Assembly (NCBI GenBank): GCA_041821185.1
Contig: JBGUBD010000004.1
Coordinates: forward strand, 372,001-436,000
Origin: Phycisphaerales bacterium AB-hyl4
Lineage (GTDB): Bacteria > Planctomycetota > Phycisphaerae > Phycisphaerales > Phycisphaeraceae
Length of the DNA: 64,000 nt
Direction: 5' to 3'
The position numbers were made by a program, and so were the translations under genes. How positions within the stretch are numbered: position 1 is the first letter of the stretch; each line of letters begins with the position of its first letter. Positions 60,850 to 64,000 of the stretch are shown here, in pieces. The notes under the pieces are model-generated. The model ran no database searches. It was not told the origin of the DNA and saw only the letters and a program-made list of their open reading frames with translations.

Positions 60850-61680
60850 ATGGCCAACAGCTGCGGTCCTGGGCACTTGGGCGGAGCCGTGCCGGTCGGC
60901 GACGTCATGCTGCGGCGTAGATTGCCATCACCCAAACACCTGCTCGGCGGTCGCTTGGACAGGCAGCGGGCCAACGCTCTCCAAGCCGGCTTCACACTCA
61001 TTGAACTGCTGGTGGTGATTTCGATCATCGCGCTATTGATCGCCCTGCTACTGCCCGCGTTGCAGTCGGCACGGGAGTCGGCGCGAAACGTCCAGTGCGG
61101 GACACATCTGCGATCGCTTGGCATGGGGTTGTTCTTATATGCCGACGATTACCGGGACACGTTGCCGCCCGGGTTCGGCTTTCGCGAAGATGGTAGTGCC
61201 CGGGGGCCATGGCAGGACGCGCAGAACCCGCAGAATGTCGCGAACTGGGCCCGCGGCGTGTCGGGTTACGCCGGGTTCAACCACAATACCAATCTATGGT
61301 CCGGCAATCGCACCACAACCGGAATATTTGAATGCCCGACTGCAGCACCGGAGCATCATCTGCCAAACACCTGGTATGCGATGCCCCGTGCGCTTTCGAC
61401 GACCTCGGCGTTTGGTGGCCAGTGGCGCCCCCTCGCTTCGCTTGAGCAGCCTGGCGCCACGGTGGGCTTACTCGATGGATTTCGAAATCTGCCCACGCTC
61501 GATTGGTGGGTTTCGGAACTTGGCAACGTCGTCTCCGACGAAACGAACCGCCGCATCTACCGCCATCGCGGTATGACGGACAACTTTCTTTTCCTGGACG
61601 GACATGTCACCCCGCTTGGGGAAGGTTCGGAGGGGGAAGGCGAAGAACTCGAAGGCCATTACATCGCCTGGTATCGCTAA
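60850..61680 (+). CDS. Pseudopilin-like protein with prepilin cleavage/methylation motif
   Basis: This 276-residue protein contains the type IV prepilin signal [20 protein letters not shown], with the +5 Glu, at about residue 48. A leader of almost 50 residues, mostly basic, precedes it. The C-terminal part has [16 protein letters not shown], the H..DG motif of the planctomycete DUF1559-like/xylanase-like pseudopilins. It should be processed by prepilin peptidase and placed in the inner membrane or an envelope filament. The ribosome site is AAAGGA. The unusual leader length suggests an alternative start near codon 20 (GTCATGCTGCGG), which gives MLRRR. Confidence 0.82.
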   Translation: MANSCGPGHLGGAVPVGDVMLRRRLPSPKHLLGGRLDRQRANALQAGFTLIELLVVISIIALLIALLLPALQSARESARNVQCGTHLRSLGMGLFLYADDYRDTLPPGFGFREDGSARGPWQDAQNPQNVANWARGVSGYAGFNHNTNLWSGNRTTTGIFECPTAAPEHHLPNTWYAMPRALSTTSAFGGQWRPLASLEQPGATVGLLDGFRNLPTLDWWVSELGNVVSDETNRRIYRHRGMTDNFLFLDGHVTPLGEGSEGEGEELEGHYIAWYR

Positions 61681-61786
61681 TGTCCGTTGATCATCATCAG
61701 GCCGAACTGCACGCGCGGTCGTGAAACACCGTCGTCGCGCGGTCGTGCATAGACAGTCAGCCGCAATAAAAAAGGAACTTCGACCG

Positions 61787-63610
61787 ATGAGAAAGATTCG
61801 CCTCGACATCATGTGCATGGCCATCGTGACTGCGACGGGAACCTGGGCCGCGAGCACGTCGGCTGACACACTGGCGTCGCGCATCGCCATCGTCGTCGCG
61901 GAGCAGGCCACGCCGGCGGAGCGAAATGCAGCGGATCAATTGCAGCGATACCTCGGCAAGATCTATGGCGTTGAATTCGACGTGATCGCAGAGCCCGCGG
62001 AAGAACGGGACCACATCTTCGTCGGTCGTTCACAATGGACGCAAGGTATTGACTTGGGACCGTTGGGGACCGAGGGGATCGTGATACAGACGCGCGAGCG
62101 AGACATGATCCTGATCGGCGGTCCGCCGAGGGGCACGCTGAACGCCGTGTTCACGTTTCTTCAGGACGAGATGGGCTGTCGCTGGTATGCGCCAGACGAG
62201 CAACTGATCCCCGAAAGGAAGTTGAGCGAAAGCGATCTTTCGCAAGGGCTTCGTTCGCTCGTGGGTGAATTGGACGTGCGGTATATGCCGCCTTTTACGC
62301 ATCGACAATATTTCGGACAGTCAACTCAGGACGTCGAATTCGCGGTAAAGAACCGGCTCAACGGCCGTAACTGGCAACGCCCGATTCCAGAGGAATGGGG
62401 CGGGAATGTCTACATGGCCCAACCCACCGGTGGGCATACGCTGATTCGAAGTTTCCTCAAGCCGGACGATCACTTCGACACCCACCCCGAATGGTTTGCC
62501 TGGCGGGAGGAGGCCGGTGAGCATCAGACGAGCCAACCTTGCCTGACCCACCCCGAGGTGCACGAGCAGGTGACGGTTGAGGTGTTGGCCTATCTTGAGG
62601 AGCATTATCCGACGTGGGAAGCGGGGCCGAAGATCGTTTCGGTCAGCAACGCTGACAATGACCGGTATTGCGAATGCGAACGTTGTACGGAGGTGTACGA
62701 ACGCGAGGGCGCGAAATCCGGCGCTCTGCTGGAACTGGTGAACGCGGTCGCGGACGCCGTTGCGGAAGATTATCCCGATGTGCTGGTGAGTACGCTAGCC
62801 TACTGGAAGACATCGACGCCCCCGGCTCGCTTGCGAGCACGGCCGAATGTCCTGATCCATCTAGGCACCATGCAGCGTGATCATAAAGTGGGCGTGGATC
62901 AAACCAAATATGGCGACTATCTGCAGCGGTGGGGTCGGGTAGCGCAACATCTCTACATCTGGGACTACGACACCAATTATCACAACTACATGCGCCCGCA
63001 CCCGAGCTATCGCGCGGTGCCGAGGAGTTTGAAGTTCTTCCGTGTCCGAGGCGTGACGGGCGTATTCGTCCAAGGCGGTTGGGGCAAGCCGGAGCTGCAC
63101 AACATGCGTGCATGGGTCAACGGCCAACTGCTCTGGGACCCAAGCCGCAACCCGCGGGCGTTGATGCGTGAATTCGCAGAAGCGTACTACGGTGAAGCCG
63201 CGTCATACGTCCTTGACTACATGGAAACCATCTATCGCGCCGTACAACGAGCGGAGAAAAGCTACCTGAGTGTGTATGGCACAACCGATACGTGGCTGAA
63301 ACTCCCAGACATGAACCGGGCCCAGGAACTGATCACCCAGGCTCGAACAGCCGTGGAAGACGACGAACGTCTTCGTGAACGGATCGACCTGCTGCAGATG
63401 GGCCTCGACATGATCTGGCTGGAGCGTTACGAGGAACTCCGCAACGCCGCTGAAGAAACGAACGCGCCGTTTAACGGACCTGACGACCCGCTCGCCCTCG
63501 TGGACCATTACGCGGAGAATCCGCTGAATGTGGCGACGATGAGAGAAGGCCAATCGGGTGATTACGGCCAGTTTCTTTCCCGCATCCGAGAGACACTGAC
63601 TTCGGAGTGA
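61787..63610 (+). CDS. DUF4838 domain-containing secreted protein
   Basis: 607 residues with a signal peptide (MRKIRLDIMCMAIVTATGTWAAS given in part: RKIRLDIM...GTWAAS). An N-terminal alpha-glucuronidase-like domain follows (AADQLQRYLGKIYGVEF, GPPRGTLNAVFTFLQDEMGC), ending RWYAPDEQLIPE. The DUF4838 part (FLKPDDHFDTHPEWFAW, ISVSNADNDRYCECERCTE-like, LYIWDYDTNYHNYMRPHPSY, GVFVQGGWGKPELH) is TIM-barrel-like and found beside carbohydrate-active enzymes. Function not proven; probably a glycan hydrolase or binding protein. The start at 61787 follows AAAGGA by 11 nt. It is 106 bp downstream of the pseudopilin gene and under the same operator-controlled promoter. Confidence 0.82.
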   Translation: MRKIRLDIMCMAIVTATGTWAASTSADTLASRIAIVVAEQATPAERNAADQLQRYLGKIYGVEFDVIAEPAEERDHIFVGRSQWTQGIDLGPLGTEGIVIQTRERDMILIGGPPRGTLNAVFTFLQDEMGCRWYAPDEQLIPERKLSESDLSQGLRSLVGELDVRYMPPFTHRQYFGQSTQDVEFAVKNRLNGRNWQRPIPEEWGGNVYMAQPTGGHTLIRSFLKPDDHFDTHPEWFAWREEAGEHQTSQPCLTHPEVHEQVTVEVLAYLEEHYPTWEAGPKIVSVSNADNDRYCECERCTEVYEREGAKSGALLELVNAVADAVAEDYPDVLVSTLAYWKTSTPPARLRARPNVLIHLGTMQRDHKVGVDQTKYGDYLQRWGRVAQHLYIWDYDTNYHNYMRPHPSYRAVPRSLKFFRVRGVTGVFVQGGWGKPELHNMRAWVNGQLLWDPSRNPRALMREFAEAYYGEAASYVLDYMETIYRAVQRAEKSYLSVYGTTDTWLKLPDMNRAQELITQARTAVEDDERLRERIDLLQMGLDMIWLERYEELRNAAEETNAPFNGPDDPLALVDHYAENPLNVATMREGQSGDYGQFLSRIRETLTSE

Positions 63611-63795
63611 AGACGTCGGCCTCAAAAATAGTTAAACAACGGATCAGGGATATGGGACATGGCGACCAGGATGTGACGGCGGCGATTGCAACAGGCGTGA
63701 GGCTCGCCGATAGTCATGCGATGAAGGTCGCAGTCCGTTGGATCAGCGACGTGAACCTCGACGCCGCCGCCGGTTGGTTCTCCATGTATTGAAAT
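63611..63795. other. Spacer after DUF4838 gene
   Basis: A short open frame (to 63792) has no ribosome site or recognisable domain. No terminator was seen. Confidence 0.35.
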
Positions 63796-64000
63796 TCAAC
63801 CCGCCCCTGCCAGCCGACCCGCTGGCGGGGTCGCGGCCGATCGGCCGCGGTTAAATGCCAACAGGATATCGAGCCGCTGCCGGTTGCTGGCCTGACTTTC
63901 GTCACGACCGAGTCGAAAGTTCTTCGGCTCGACCTTGCCGTCGGAGGCTGGGTGCTTGCCGAGGCATCTGCGGCAGCTGCCGTCGGCCACCTGTGAGATA
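63796..64000 (-). CDS. Possible gene fragment running off the right edge
   Basis: The minus-strand frame is open to the window edge and reads VADGSCRRCLGKHPASDGKV, then EPKNFRLGRDESQASNRQRL and DILLAFNRG. It then enters the palindrome at 63832-63856 and stops soon after. The stretch looks protein-like (PASDGKVEPKNFRLG suggests a DNA-binding N-terminus of a tyrosine recombinase), but I cannot confirm any family. It may be a remnant cut by the repeat. Confidence 0.25.
   Translation of the reverse strand, partial: ISQVADGSCRRCLGKHPASDGKVEPKNFRLGRDESQASNRQRLDILLAFNRGRSAATPPAGRLAGAG
63832..63856. repeat. Half copy of REP family A
   Basis: CGCGGCCGATCGGCCGCG is followed by GTTAAATG, the same end as the family A palindromes at 22529 and 34738 (GCTAAATG with one change). 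Confidence 0.5.

Noticed and set aside
63607..63792. 61-codon frame after the DUF4838 gene
   Set aside because: It starts at GTG overlapping the stop, has no ribosome site and no recognisable motif.
1..64000. tRNA, rRNA, tmRNA, RNase P or SRP RNA genes
   Set aside because: I looked for the GGTTCGA(A/T)TCC T-loop and other conserved cores in the intergenic regions and found none; a covariance-model search would be needed to exclude small RNAs.

Overview
The window is a high-GC bacterial chromosome segment, densely coded on both strands. Several gene types together point to the Planctomycetota, most likely the class Phycisphaerae (an inference). These are a pseudopilin-type FTLIELLVV protein ending in a planctomycete-like H..DG motif, a PEP-CTERM surface protein, a true formylglycine-generating enzyme, a DUF4838 glycosidase-like protein, a six-domain ribosomal protein S1 with a glycine-rich tail, several sigma-70 proteins, and a basic HU-like protein. 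No rRNA, tRNA, CRISPR array, prophage or intact insertion sequence was seen.

Layout. 0-6 kb: the end of a DapB-like reductase, a lipoprotein, argD, an HU-like protein and a Na/Pi cotransporter. 6.4-20 kb: a YkgJ cysteine-cluster protein, then a divergent exopolysaccharide locus. That locus holds a WbaP-type phosphosugar transferase, a GT4 glycosyltransferase and an APH/InaA-like kinase on the minus strand. On the plus strand are a heparinase II/III protein, an ABC-exporter-like protein with a degenerate ATPase domain, and two more GT4 enzymes; a DUF393 thiol-redox protein follows on the minus strand. 20-30 kb: uronate isomerase, FGE, hisF, a VOC protein, polX, tpiA-secG, yicC and a CotS-like kinase. 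30-43 kb: an unusual sigma factor, an orphan PAS histidine kinase, an AI-2E family permease, a LON-domain protein, an epimerase, pcrA, trpF, ispH and a SulP transporter. 43-56 kb: a second, canonical sigma factor, a PNPOx-like protein, a GDSL esterase, small lipoproteins, a PGRP amidase, leuB, an M28-PDZ peptidase, an MDR dehydrogenase, a GNAT protein and rpsA. 56-64 kb: an accessory carbohydrate locus. It begins with a graveyard of gene fragments on both strands. A PEP-CTERM protein, a LacI-family regulator, a pseudopilin-like protein and a DUF4838 protein follow.

How parts work together. The 6.9-18.7 kb block should assemble and modify a surface polysaccharide. One of its glycosyltransferases resembles the exosortase-associated type, which fits the PEP-CTERM protein at 58 kb, although no exosortase is in the window. 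At 59-61 kb a LacI-type regulator sits between two transcription units. Their promoters share an almost identical -35/operator/-10 block around a GCTTAAC(G/C)TTAAGC-like palindrome, a convincing local regulon.

Repeats are the most distinctive non-coding signal. At least six intergenic sites carry tandem 7- or 8-bp units (GAATTTC, GGATTTC, GGTTTCT, GCTGATT, TGGTGATT, GTTTCGA). Four of these sites are inverted pairs whose two arms share one unit, while the unit differs between loci. Two families of dispersed palindromes accompany them: one ending in CATTTAGCCGCGG, and one of the form GAAGCCCACGG...CCGTGGGCTTC.
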